Assembly: GCF_900698925.1 (NCBI RefSeq) | Contig: NZ_LR217713.1 | Location: forward strand, 434,001-498,000 | DNA: 64,000 nt | From: Erwinia_E haradaeae_I | GTDB lineage: Bacteria; Pseudomonadota; Gammaproteobacteria; Enterobacterales; Enterobacteriaceae | Direction of reading: 5' to 3' | Part shown: piece after piece, positions 55,197-64,000 of the stretch | How positions within the stretch are numbered: the first letter of the stretch is position 1 | How the letters are laid out: the number at the start of each line of letters is the position of its first letter | Program-made: the position numbers and the translations under genes | Notes under the pieces: generated by a model | What the model saw: the letters and a program-made list of their open reading frames with translations, nothing else | Database searches by the model: none | What the model was told of the DNA's origin: nothing

Positions 55197-57551
55197 ATGA
55201 ATCCTGAGCGTATTAAGCATATTGAAATTCCTGTCTTACCCTTGCGGGATGTTGTTGTTTATCCTCATATGGTGATTCCGTTGTTTGTTGGACGAGAAAA
55301 GTCTATTTGCTGTCTTGAAACCGCTATTGATCATGATAATAAGATCATGTTAGTTGCCCAGAAAGAGGCTTCTACGGACAACCCTAGTATTCAGGATTTA
55401 TTTTCAGTTGGTACTGTGGCCTCTGTCTTGCAGATGCTAAAGTTACCCGACGGTACTGTAAAAGTTCTTGTTGAGGGTTTACAGCGTGCTCATATAACAA
55501 AATTATCTGATAATGGTGATCATTTTACAGCTAAAGCAGAGTATCTTGTTTCCCCTAAAATTGAAGAACGTGAACAAGAAGTATTGGTACGAACTGCTAT
55601 TAATCAATTCGAAGGATATATTAAGTTAAACAAAAAAATTCCACCTGAAGTCTTAACATCTATTAATAGCATTGATGACGCAGCACGTTTGGCAGATACT
55701 GTCGCTGCACACATGCCATTAAAGTTAGCGGATAAGCAGTCCATATTAGAAATGTCAGATGTTAGTGAACGTTTGGAGTATTTAATGGCAATGATGGAGT
55801 CAGGGATTGATTTATTAGAAGTTGAACAACGTATTCGTAGTCGTGTTAAAAAACAAATGGAAAAAAGTCAACGCGAATACTATCTAAATGAGCAAATGAA
55901 GGCTATTCAGAAAGAATTAGGTGATATGGATGAATCTCCGGATGAACATGAAATATTAAGACGTAAGATTGATAGCTCTAAAATGCCGAAAGAAGCTAGG
56001 GAGAAAACTGAATCTGAATTACAAAAGTTAAAAACAATGTCCCCTATGTCAGCAGAAGCAACAGTTGTGCGTGGATATATTGACTGGATGGTTCAAGTAC
56101 CATGGAGTGTTCGTAGTAAGGTAAAGAAAGATCTAAGAAAAGCTCAAGAAACCTTAGATGTTGATCATTTTGGTTTAGAACGCGTAAAAGATCGAATTAT
56201 TGAATATCTAGCTGTACAGAATCGCGTCAATAAAGCAAAGGGCCCAATTCTTTGTTTAGTTGGACCACCTGGTGTAGGTAAAACATCTTTAGGTCAATCT
56301 GTTGCTAAAGCGACTGGAAGAAAATATGTTCGTATGGCGCTAGGAGGTATCCGAGATGAAGCAGAAATTCGTGGACATCGTCGTACGTATATTGGGTCAA
56401 TGCCTGGAAAATTAATTCAAAAAATGGCAAAAGTAGGAGTAAAAAATCCATTATTTTTGTTAGATGAAATTGACAAGATGTCATCAGATATGCGTGGAGA
56501 TCCTTCTTCGGCTCTGCTAGAAGTGCTTGATCCAGAGCAGAATGTTTCTTTTAATGACCATTATCTAGAAGTAGATTATGATCTATCTGATGTTATGTTT
56601 TTTGCAACATCAAATTCAATGAACATTCCTGCACCATTACTAGATCGTATGGAAGTAATTCGTTTATCCGGTTATACAGAAGATGAAAAACTCAATATTG
56701 CTAAACAACATCTGTTAGCCAAGCAAACGGGACGCCATGCTTTAAGGGAAGATGAACTAACCATTGATGAAAGTGCTATAATTAGCATTATTCGTTACTA
56801 TACGCGTGAAGCTGGCGTGCGCAATCTAGAGCGTGAGTTATCAAAATTATGCAGAAAAGCAGTTAAAATTCTTCTCATGACAAAGGCAATTAAACATATT
56901 AGAATTGATTCTAATAATTTAAAAGATTATCTAGGCATACAACGTTACAATTATGGTCGAGCTGACAACCAAGATCGAGTAGGACAAGTCACGGGACTGG
57001 CGTGGACAGAAGTTGGTGGTGATTTATTGACGATAGAAACAGTATGCGTTCCAGGTCAGGGTAAGCTAACTTACACAGGCTCCCTTGGAGAAGTAATGCA
57101 GGAATCGATTCAAGCTGCATTAACAGTGGTTAGAGCTCGGACAAAAAAACTAGGAATCAAAAGTGATTTTTATGAGAAACAAGACATTCACGTGCATGTG
57201 CCAGAAGGGGCAACACCAAAAGATGGGCCAAGCGCAGGTGTTGCAATGTGCACCGCACTAGTTTCCAGCCTTACTGGAAACCCAGTTCGTTCTAATGTTG
57301 CTATGACTGGTGAAATTACTTTACGAGGTCAAGTTTTACCTATTGGTGGGTTGAAAGAGAAACTCTTAGCAGCCCACCGCGGAGGAATTAAGACAGTGCT
57401 TATTCCCAACGAAAATAAGCGTGATCTGGAAGAGATTCCAGACAACATCATTGCTGACATTGAGATTAAGCTAGTTATGTGCATTGAAGAAGTGTTGAGT
57501 TATGCATTAAAAAGAGCGTCTTTACCCGATAGCATTCTCGAGAACATGTGA
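55197..57551 (+). CDS. lon: ATP-dependent protease Lon
   Basis: Lon degrades misfolded and regulatory proteins in the cytoplasm as a ring of six. The 784 residues equal the E. coli length. N-terminal substrate domain about 1-310, AAA+ module with Walker A G-P-P-G-V-G-K-T near 356 and Walker B L-L-D-E-I-D-K near 420, and protease domain with Ser679 in D-G-P-S-A-G and Lys722 in G-G-L-K-E-K. A GAGAGAG ribosome binding site precedes the ATG. It is preceded by a sigma-32 promoter. In E. coli clpX is upstream and hupB downstream; neither is here. Confidence 0.98.
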   Translation: MNPERIKHIEIPVLPLRDVVVYPHMVIPLFVGREKSICCLETAIDHDNKIMLVAQKEASTDNPSIQDLFSVGTVASVLQMLKLPDGTVKVLVEGLQRAHITKLSDNGDHFTAKAEYLVSPKIEEREQEVLVRTAINQFEGYIKLNKKIPPEVLTSINSIDDAARLADTVAAHMPLKLADKQSILEMSDVSERLEYLMAMMESGIDLLEVEQRIRSRVKKQMEKSQREYYLNEQMKAIQKELGDMDESPDEHEILRRKIDSSKMPKEAREKTESELQKLKTMSPMSAEATVVRGYIDWMVQVPWSVRSKVKKDLRKAQETLDVDHFGLERVKDRIIEYLAVQNRVNKAKGPILCLVGPPGVGKTSLGQSVAKATGRKYVRMALGGIRDEAEIRGHRRTYIGSMPGKLIQKMAKVGVKNPLFLLDEIDKMSSDMRGDPSSALLEVLDPEQNVSFNDHYLEVDYDLSDVMFFATSNSMNIPAPLLDRMEVIRLSGYTEDEKLNIAKQHLLAKQTGRHALREDELTIDESAIISIIRYYTREAGVRNLERELSKLCRKAVKILLMTKAIKHIRIDSNNLKDYLGIQRYNYGRADNQDRVGQVTGLAWTEVGGDLLTIETVCVPGQGKLTYTGSLGEVMQESIQAALTVVRARTKKLGIKSDFYEKQDIHVHVPEGATPKDGPSAGVAMCTALVSSLTGNPVRSNVAMTGEITLRGQVLPIGGLKEKLLAAHRGGIKTVLIPNENKRDLEEIPDNIIADIEIKLVMCIEEVLSYALKRASLPDSILENM

Positions 57552-57883
57552 CTCGACTTATATCTACTATATTACTTATATCTACTATATTTATGATAGT
57601 ATGTATTTGTAGGATAGAATCCTAGATAAATCGATAATAAGATTTATATTGAGAAACTAGTTCATTAAAAAATTTATACTAGACACGACTGGTCTATAAT
57701 AATTTATTTGACATATACTAAGCGCTCTAGAATAAGTCTAATTAATTATTATTGATACAGTTATATAAACATTACTCTACGAATAGTTAGAGATATAAGC
57801 ATAATATAAATAAAAATAGTCATGATATTACCATATTAATATTTCTCTACAAGAAACTATCGTACTTTACTTAAAGTAAAAAT
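57552..57883. other. Spacer between convergent lon and rpoD
   Basis: 332 bases of AT-rich DNA. An 18-bp perfect tandem duplication begins 3 bases after the lon stop codon. No clear terminator for either gene was seen. Confidence 0.75.
57555..57590. repeat. 18-bp perfect tandem duplication after lon
   Basis: ACTTATATCTACTATATT occurs at 57555-57572 and again at 57573-57590, just after the lon stop. Confidence 0.9.
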
Positions 57884-59722
57884 TTAATCATCCAAAAAGC
57901 TTCGGAGAACTTCAGAGCGACTAGGATGACGCAGTTTACGAAGCGCTTTGGCTTCAATTTGTCGGATGCGCTCACGTGTAACATCAAATTGTTTTCCAAC
58001 TTCTTCCAAGGTATGATCAGTATTCATATCGATACCAAAGCGCATCCGTAAAACTTTAGCTTCACGCGCAGTGAGACCAGATAAAACTTCATGAGTAGCT
58101 GAACGAAGACTTTCAGAGGTTGCGGATTCTAATGGGAGTTCTAATGTAGTATCTTCAATAAAATCACCAAGATGCGAATCTTCATCATCTCCTATAGGAG
58201 ATTCCATCGAGATTGGTTCTTTAGCAATTTTCATTACTTTTCTGATTTTATCTTCTGGCATCATAAGGCGTTCAGCTAATTCTTCTGCTGTAGGTTCTCG
58301 TCCTATTTCTTGTAGTATCTGTCGTGAAATTCGATTGAGTTTATTAATAGTTTCAATCATGTGTACTGGAATACGGATAGTACGCGCTTGATCTGCGATA
58401 GAGCGAGTAATAGCTTGTCGAATCCACCAGGTAGCATAAGTTGAAAATTTATAACCACGTCGATATTCAAATTTATCGACTGCTTTCATCAGTCCAATAT
58501 TACCCTCTTGAATTAGATCTAGAAATTGCAGTCCACGATTAGTATATTTTTTAGCAATAGATATAACTAGACGTAGATTTGCCTCAACCATTTCTTTCTT
58601 TGCTCGACGAGCTTTGGCTTCTCCAATAGACATTCGACGGTTAATGTCTTTTACTTGCTCAATGGTGAGCCCTGTTTCATCTTCAATTTGCTGTAATTTT
58701 TGCAAGCTTCGCGCGACATCATCTGAAACGTCTTTCAACTTTTCTGACCATCGTTTATTCATATCTATGGCGGATTGAAACCATATTCCATTTGTTTCAT
58801 GACCAGAAAACATGGTGATAAAATGTTTCTTCGGCATTTTACATAAATCAACACATAACTTAATGATCATGCGTTCTTGAGTTCGAACGCGATCCATCAT
58901 TATACGCATGCTGTTAACTAATAAATCAAATTGCTTTGGTACAAGACGGAACTGCTTGAAGACATCTGATAGGTTTTGGATTTCTTCAAGTGCTTCCGTA
59001 TGGTTTCGGGTTCTCATTTTAATAACAGAGCGCGTCATTTCATATTGATGACGCAAGTCAGTAAATTTTTCACTTGCTAGTTCAACATCGATACTATGCT
59101 CATCCTCCGCATCGCTGTCGCTAGGTTCTTCTTCTTCATCATTCTCATGATCGTTTGTGGATAATTCGGGTCCTATATGCATAGGAGACGAAGAGATGTC
59201 TTCTTCCGCATTAGGATCAACGAAACCAGTAATCAGATCAGATAGACGAGCTTCTCCTGCCTGGACGCGATCATATTGTTCCAGTAAATATGTAATTGCT
59301 TCAGGATATTCCGCAACAGAGCATTGGACTTGATTAATTCCATCCTCAATACGTTTTGCGATATCGATTTCGCCCTCACGTGTTAATAATTCAACTGTAC
59401 CCATCTCACGCATATACATACGAACTGGATCGGTGGTGCGTCCAATTTCAGACTCGACACTAGATAACACTTGAGCGGCTGCTTCAGCAGCATCTTCATC
59501 AGTATCACTGCTATTATCATTTAACATTAACTCATCAACATCAGGTGCTTCCTCTAAAACTTGAATACCCATGTTATTAATCACCTGGATAATATCCTCG
59601 ATCTGATCAGAATCGATAATATCTTCTGGAAGATGGTCATTAACCTCAGCATAGGTAAGATAGCCTTGTTCCTTACCACGAGTAACGAGTAGCTTCAGCT
59701 GTGATTGCGGGTTTTGCTCCAT
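57884..59722 (-). CDS. rpoD: RNA polymerase sigma-70 factor
   Basis: RpoD is the housekeeping sigma factor. The 612 residues compare with 613 in E. coli. Region 1.1 (about 1-80) and the acidic spacer (about 175-210) are present. Region 2 has the -10 contact Y-K-F-S-T-Y-A-T-W-W-I-R-Q-A-I, and region 4.2 the helix-turn-helix V-T-R-E-R-I-R-Q-I-E-A-K-A-L-R-K-L. Core regions are near-identical to E. coli; only the acidic linker and the non-conserved region differ. It follows dnaG on the same strand after 268 bases, as in the macromolecular-synthesis operon. Confidence 0.98.
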   Translation of the reverse strand: MEQNPQSQLKLLVTRGKEQGYLTYAEVNDHLPEDIIDSDQIEDIIQVINNMGIQVLEEAPDVDELMLNDNSSDTDEDAAEAAAQVLSSVESEIGRTTDPVRMYMREMGTVELLTREGEIDIAKRIEDGINQVQCSVAEYPEAITYLLEQYDRVQAGEARLSDLITGFVDPNAEEDISSSPMHIGPELSTNDHENDEEEEPSDSDAEDEHSIDVELASEKFTDLRHQYEMTRSVIKMRTRNHTEALEEIQNLSDVFKQFRLVPKQFDLLVNSMRIMMDRVRTQERMIIKLCVDLCKMPKKHFITMFSGHETNGIWFQSAIDMNKRWSEKLKDVSDDVARSLQKLQQIEDETGLTIEQVKDINRRMSIGEAKARRAKKEMVEANLRLVISIAKKYTNRGLQFLDLIQEGNIGLMKAVDKFEYRRGYKFSTYATWWIRQAITRSIADQARTIRIPVHMIETINKLNRISRQILQEIGREPTAEELAERLMMPEDKIRKVMKIAKEPISMESPIGDDEDSHLGDFIEDTTLELPLESATSESLRSATHEVLSGLTAREAKVLRMRFGIDMNTDHTLEEVGKQFDVTRERIRQIEAKALRKLRHPSRSEVLRSFLDD

Positions 59723-59990
59723 AAGACGGCGTCCATAATTCTTTAATTAGATTCTCTTGGTTGACTAAGATTCCAAGAATAATAGTATGGGTCGTTGCAG
59801 TTACTGTTATGACCCGTTATAGTGGTGTTGAGTTTTAAGTAAAAACTCACTAAACACTGACTTTATTATATTTAATTATAATCACATTACTTTCCGTTCT
59901 AGTCAGTAAAGCAATGATTCTTATTTGTATATTGATCGTTCTTTAATATTATTTAATAGATGAGATCATATCGTAAGTTGACTTTATGTA

Positions 59991-61733
59991 CTATTTTTTT
60001 AGAGCTTTACTTATCTTCCATAGCACACGTTTTTCCTCACTACTCAGTCCATTGGATCGATCATAGGCAATTAGTTCTTCTAGCTTTCGTTCTAAAGCAT
60101 AATTGTAAATTCTCCTGAGAGAATCAAGAAACATTGTTTCGACTTGCTCATCTATTACCATGTGGTTCCACATTACCAATCTTTCAAGGTGATGGATAAA
60201 TTTTGTTCCCCGATATAGCTCTAGTAACTGACCTGTATTTAAGTTAGGATAAGTTATACAGGTTTTTACTAGATCGATAAATAATAGTATACCAGGTATT
60301 TCCAACGACTCTAATTTATCTAGATTAGGAACCATTTTTACTAAATTCGGTTGGTGAATTAAGAGACTAATTAATATACGTATTGTGATGTGTTTAATTG
60401 ATGGGTTTATAATACTTTCTTTATTTTTTTCTTTTCTTAAAACAGAGTGATCAAGCTGCTTATCGTCAAGCAAACCTAATCTATGTCCTAATTCTTGACG
60501 CAGATAGACACGTAAAGCACCACCTGGTATTTGATGTACAAGAGGTAGTGCTAACGAGCTGAGTCGCGCTCGACCTTCTGGAAAACTTAAATCTACTTTC
60601 GATATAAGCGTGTTAAGCAAAAAGATTGAAAGGGGGGTTGCGTTGTCCATGCGTTTTTCAAAGGATTCTTTACCTTCTTTACGCACCAAGGTGTCAGGAT
60701 CTTCATTATCAGGTAGAAACATAAAATGTAGAGAGCGTCCATCGTTCATATACGGTAAGCTAATCATTAATGTGCGCCAAGCTGCCTGGTATCCTGCTTT
60801 ATCGCCGTCATAACAACAGATCACTGTATCAGTGAGACGAAACAACATCTGAACATGTTCAGATGTTGTAGAAGTGCCGAGAGATGCGACTGCATAACAG
60901 ACGCCAAATTGAGTTAAAGTCAGTACATCCATATAGCCTTCAACTACTAATAATTTGCTTGGTTTAGGGTTATTGGTTAGTACTTCATATAAGCCATATA
61001 AATGACGACCTTTATGAAAGATTTCTGTTTCGGGAGAGTTTAGATATTTTGGTACTTCATTATTGATTGCCCTTCCTCCGAATCCAATTACTCGTCCTCT
61101 TTTATCGTGAATAGGGAACATAATTCGATCTCGGAATCGATCATAAGACCATTTTTGATTATTAGTGATTAACATACCTGAATTCATTAATAACTGACGT
61201 TGAGAAGAGGTGCTCCCAAAATATTTTAAGACGTTATTCCAACCTGGCGGGGCGAATCCAATAGAAAAATACTGAATAATGTTATTATTGATCCCTCTAC
61301 GTGCAAGGTAACTATATGCTTCTGATATTGGTTGTTGCAATAATTTATGTTGATAAAATTTACTTAATTCATTCATTAATTGATACAAATAAGGACGTTG
61401 GTAGCTTTCAGATTGTTTTAGTTGATTACTTTCATTATTTGGAACTTGGAGACCATGTATATTTGCTAATTCTTCAATGCTTTCAATAAAATTTAAATGT
61501 TCATAATGAATAAGAAAGTCGATGACATTACCATGAGCTCCACAACCAAAGCAGTGATAAAACTGTTTTTCACGATTTACAGTAAAAGAAGGGGTTTTTT
61601 CATTATGAAAGGGACAGCATGCATTGTAATTTTTACCGAGTTTTTTTAATTTAATATGAGAGTTAATAAAACTTACGATATCTGTTCTTTCTAATAAATT
61701 TTTAATAAATAAAACTGGAATCCGCCCCGTCAT
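59991..61733 (-). CDS. dnaG: DNA primase
   Basis: DnaG makes RNA primers at the replication fork. I choose the ATG at 61733 (M-T-G-R-I-P), giving 580 residues (E. coli 581); the ATG at 61748 adds five unmatched residues. The zinc-binding domain (C-C-P-F-H and H-C-F-G-C-G), TOPRIM catalytic residues (V-V-E-G-Y-M-D and C-Y-D-G-D-K-A-G) and the C-terminal helicase-binding domain (about 435-580, more diverged) are all present. It lies between rpsU and rpoD as in E. coli. Confidence 0.97.
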   Translation of the reverse strand: MTGRIPVLFIKNLLERTDIVSFINSHIKLKKLGKNYNACCPFHNEKTPSFTVNREKQFYHCFGCGAHGNVIDFLIHYEHLNFIESIEELANIHGLQVPNNESNQLKQSESYQRPYLYQLMNELSKFYQHKLLQQPISEAYSYLARRGINNNIIQYFSIGFAPPGWNNVLKYFGSTSSQRQLLMNSGMLITNNQKWSYDRFRDRIMFPIHDKRGRVIGFGGRAINNEVPKYLNSPETEIFHKGRHLYGLYEVLTNNPKPSKLLVVEGYMDVLTLTQFGVCYAVASLGTSTTSEHVQMLFRLTDTVICCYDGDKAGYQAAWRTLMISLPYMNDGRSLHFMFLPDNEDPDTLVRKEGKESFEKRMDNATPLSIFLLNTLISKVDLSFPEGRARLSSLALPLVHQIPGGALRVYLRQELGHRLGLLDDKQLDHSVLRKEKNKESIINPSIKHITIRILISLLIHQPNLVKMVPNLDKLESLEIPGILLFIDLVKTCITYPNLNTGQLLELYRGTKFIHHLERLVMWNHMVIDEQVETMFLDSLRRIYNYALERKLEELIAYDRSNGLSSEEKRVLWKISKALKK

Positions 61734-61791
61734 AAGATTATTATACATCCTGTATTATCTGATCTTTATCGCTTGCATATGATAAAGAGAA

Positions 61792-61823
61792 CTAATCCGC
61801 ACTTCCTTAAAAACACGGATTAG
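61792..61823 (-). terminator. Possible attenuator between rpsU and dnaG
   Basis: On the - strand CTAATCCG and CGGATTAG pair perfectly (8 bp) around a 16-base loop, followed by TTCTCTTT. In E. coli a partial terminator lies at this place and lowers dnaG expression relative to rpsU. The weak T-run and long loop make this tentative. Confidence 0.4.
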
Positions 61824-61878
61824 AAAATACATTTTTTTTAATTTGGCAGACGCATCTTGTAATTAATCAATCAATTAA

Positions 61879-62094
61879 TTAATAGAGGCGTGCACGACGT
61901 ATATTTTCACGTACTAGTTTTTTTGCATAACGCTTTACTGCAGATGCTTGAGCTCGTTTTCGCTCAGTTGTTGGTTTTTCATAAAACTCACGACGACGAA
62001 CTTCGGCTAGTACCCCTGCTTTTTCACAAGATCGTTTAAATCGACGTAGCGCAATGTCGAATGGCTCATTTTCACGTACTTTTATTACGGGCAT
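61879..62094 (-). CDS. rpsU: 30S ribosomal protein S21
   Basis: S21 sits on the 30S platform by the anti-Shine-Dalgarno region and aids initiation. The 71 residues equal the E. coli length: M-P-V-I-K-V-R-E-N-E-P-F-D at the start and a basic C terminus (R-E-N-I-R-R-A-R-L-Y). A GAGG site precedes the ATG. It is the first gene of the rpsU-dnaG-rpoD unit and divergent from tsaD. Confidence 0.98.
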   Translation of the reverse strand: MPVIKVRENEPFDIALRRFKRSCEKAGVLAEVRRREFYEKPTTERKRAQASAVKRYAKKLVRENIRRARLY

Positions 62095-62421
62095 GTACTT
62101 CTTACCTCAAAGCATTCAGTTGTTATTGATGTTAATACAATATGGATAAATTTGTTTAAATGACTCTAACATAGGTTGTATTATAAGACAATATAGTATC
62201 ATATTACTTGTATATAAGTTTGTTTTTTAGTAAACCACTGATCTAAAGATCATATTTTTCATCTAAATTTTAGTTCAAATCAGATTAATATTAGATGGAG
62301 CAAGGATCGATTAGTTTTGTAAATGAAATAGAAGAAGATTGGCTGTCTGTCCTGAAATTTTTTCATGTTATAATATGTCATCTTATGTTGTGCAATAAAA
62401 AAAATAATAAGAGAAGAATTT
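62095..62421. other. Divergent promoter region rpsU / tsaD
   Basis: 327 bases between divergent genes, as in E. coli. On the - strand TATAAT (62180-62185 read in reverse) lies about 90 bases before rpsU without a good -35. On the + strand an extended -10 (62366-62374) lies about 50 bases before tsaD. Confidence 0.65.
62366..62374 (+). promoter_or_regulatory. Candidate tsaD promoter, extended -10
   Basis: TG, one base, then TATAAT (62369-62374) forms an extended -10 element. No TTGACA-like box lies at the usual distance. Transcription would begin near 62381, about 40 bases before tsaD. Confidence 0.45.
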
Positions 62422-63438
62422 ATGCGTGTATTGGGTATTGAAACGTCTTGTGATGACACTGGCATTGCTATTTATGATTCTGTATTAGGATTACTTTCGA
62501 ATCAACTTTATAGTCAAGCTCAATTACATTCCCATTATGGTGGTGTAGTTCCTGAACTAGCTTCTCGTGATCACATGAGGAAAATAGTGCCATTGATCCA
62601 GGCAGCCCTACAAGAATCTGGATTAAAGGGAAATGATATTAATGCAGTTGCTTATACTGCTGGACCTGGGCTAATTGGATCTTTATTGGTAGGAGCCTGC
62701 ATTGGTTGTTCATTGGCATTTTCTTGGAATGTTCCTTCTATCGCTATACATCACATGGAAGGTCATCTCCTTTCTCCTATGTTAGAAGATAATCCACCAG
62801 TTTTTCCATTTATAGCATTATTAGTTTCTGGTGGTCATACTCAGTTAATCAGTGCAACAGATTTTGGTAAATATACTGTATTGGGGCAATCACTTGATGA
62901 CTCAGCAGGTGAAGCGTTTGATAAAACAGCTAAGCTTTTAGGATTAGGTTATCCAGGCGGACCTATGTTATCTGATATAGCTAAATGTGGTGTAAAGAAT
63001 CGTTTTATTTTTCCGCGTCCAATGACAAACCGACCTGGATTAGATTTTAGTTTTTCTGGATTAAAGACATGTGTAGCTCGTACTATAGGTAAAAATGATA
63101 ATAGTAGACAAACATATGCAGATATTGCCCGTGCTTTTGAGGATGCAGTAGTTGATACTTTATTAATAAAGTGTTGTCGAGCTTTAGACCAAACCGGTTT
63201 TAAGAGATTAGTTATTGCAGGTGGGGTTAGTGCTAACCAAAAATTACGTAGCAAAATTACTAAGACTATGAATCAGCGCGGAGAACAAGTTTTTTACGTT
63301 CGTCCAGAGTTTTGCACTGATAATGGGGCTATGATTGCTTATGTAGGCATGATTCGCCTGAATAGTAAGAGGATCAGTTCTAATCTTAGTATTACTGTTT
63401 ATCCAAAATGGTTGCTATCAGATTTACCTCCAATTTAA
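62422..63438 (+). CDS. tsaD: tRNA N6-threonylcarbamoyladenosine synthase TsaD
   Basis: TsaD, with TsaB and TsaE, transfers threonylcarbamoyl to A37 of ANN-decoding tRNAs. The 338 residues compare with 337 in E. coli. Metal ligands are visible in H-H-M-E-G-H and the later C-T-D-N-G-A-M; the nucleotide-binding segments L-L-V-S-G-G-H-T and A-G-G-V-S-A-N are present. The N-terminal motif reads S-C-D-D-T-G, where E. coli has S-C-D-E-T-G, a conservative change at residue 12. Its stop lies inside a small terminator hairpin. Confidence 0.97.
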   Translation: MRVLGIETSCDDTGIAIYDSVLGLLSNQLYSQAQLHSHYGGVVPELASRDHMRKIVPLIQAALQESGLKGNDINAVAYTAGPGLIGSLLVGACIGCSLAFSWNVPSIAIHHMEGHLLSPMLEDNPPVFPFIALLVSGGHTQLISATDFGKYTVLGQSLDDSAGEAFDKTAKLLGLGYPGGPMLSDIAKCGVKNRFIFPRPMTNRPGLDFSFSGLKTCVARTIGKNDNSRQTYADIARAFEDAVVDTLLIKCCRALDQTGFKRLVIAGGVSANQKLRSKITKTMNQRGEQVFYVRPEFCTDNGAMIAYVGMIRLNSKRISSNLSITVYPKWLLSDLPPI

Positions 63439-63450
63439 ATTGGCGTTTTT
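63430..63450 (+). terminator. Probable terminator overlapping the tsaD stop
   Basis: CCAATTTAAATTGG (63430-63443) is a perfect palindrome, followed by CGTTTTT. The stem is short (about 5 bp with a TTAA loop). The tsaD stop codon is inside it. Confidence 0.45.
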
Positions 63451-64000
63451 ATTATTATCTAAAAGAATAATTGTCCTATTCTTCATGTTAATGTTCTGTT
63501 AATTATATAAGGAGAATTAAGGTAATTGCAGTTAATGTGAGAATGAGGGTTAATTTCGACATTTATTGAAAAATAGTGAAAGGAATGATATAGATAGACA
63601 TAAACCAATAAAGCGTATGAAGTGAGATTTAAAAAAGAAAAATCAGAGCAATGATTGTGTTATTGTATCAAAATCATTAGTCAGATTAACCCAAATGGCA
63701 CGCGAAGAGTGATTGTATATTTATAAATATAAAATGATGATAAAGACTACTAGATCTATATCTTTTAAGATAATAGAAAAAGTATTCTAATTTTTAACTA
63801 AAAAGAATAAGAATTGTAATTCTTACTTGAAGACGTAATGGATTATTCTAGACTTTTTTATCTATATCTCCATGCAAACCATTTACGTTCATTGACAATG
63901 AGTGATAGCAGATTGCAGTTAATAAAATAATAAAGAGACTACTTAAGATACCAACCCTATAATAATGAAGAATAAATATAGACAAAATATATAAAAATGA
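63439..64000. other. Gene-free sequence after tsaD to window end
   Basis: 562 bases of AT-rich DNA with no open frame of note and no recognisable remnant of plsY or folB, which neighbour tsaD in E. coli. A TAAGAATT/AATTCTTA inverted repeat is at 63808-63825. Confidence 0.75.

Noticed and set aside
62280..62465. 61-codon reverse-strand frame across the tsaD start
   Set aside because: It overlaps the conserved tsaD N terminus and its promoter region and resembles no known protein.

Overview
The window is an AT-rich bacterial chromosome segment from a member of the Enterobacterales. Nearly every protein aligns along its whole length with its Escherichia coli counterpart (my comparison from memory, not a search). 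The strong AT bias, the loss of almost all accessory genes, the long gene-free spacers and small lesions in retained genes all suggest an obligate insect-type endosymbiont whose genome is still losing DNA. I cannot name the species from the sequence.

Region 1 (1-17,133) is compact and conserved: the 3' part of fusA, tuf, then the complete S10 (rpsJ to rpsQ), spc (rplN to rpmJ) and alpha (rpsM to rplQ) operons in E. coli order, followed by tusE at a junction not found in E. coli. Operon signals survive: a long palindromic terminator after tuf, the S10-operon terminator, the spc promoter (extended -10) and the alpha promoter.

Region 2 (17,134-64,000) is sparse. Twenty genes cover about 56 percent of it by my addition. 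They are hldE, prlC-rsmJ, orn, sohB, cca, rsmC and holD (divergent), topA, cysB, dapE, leuS-lptE-holA, ligA, lon, rpoD-dnaG-rpsU and tsaD (divergent from rpsU). Spacers of 0.3 to 3.6 kb separate them. In these I see no recognisable pseudogenes, only AT-rich DNA with hairpins, terminator-like relics and short tandem duplications.

The genes make up a core set. They cover translation (ribosomal proteins, EF-G, EF-Tu, LeuRS, Cca, TsaD, TusE, RsmC, RsmJ), transcription (RpoA, RpoD, CysB), replication (DnaG, HolA, HolD, LigA, TopA), secretion (SecY), proteolysis and RNA turnover (Lon, PrlC, SohB, Orn), the cell envelope (HldE, LptE for lipopolysaccharide) and lysine/peptidoglycan precursor synthesis (DapE).

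I found no convincing new multi-gene system, CRISPR array, mobile element, rRNA or tRNA. The observations most worth checking are: secY without a normal start codon at the conserved position; LigA without its BRCT domain; Cca with a ruined HD motif; LeuRS with an altered editing site; a preserved sigma-32 promoter before lon; a perfect 44-nt hairpin inside prlC; and several terminator-like structures with no gene in front of them, the largest at 45,308-45,388.
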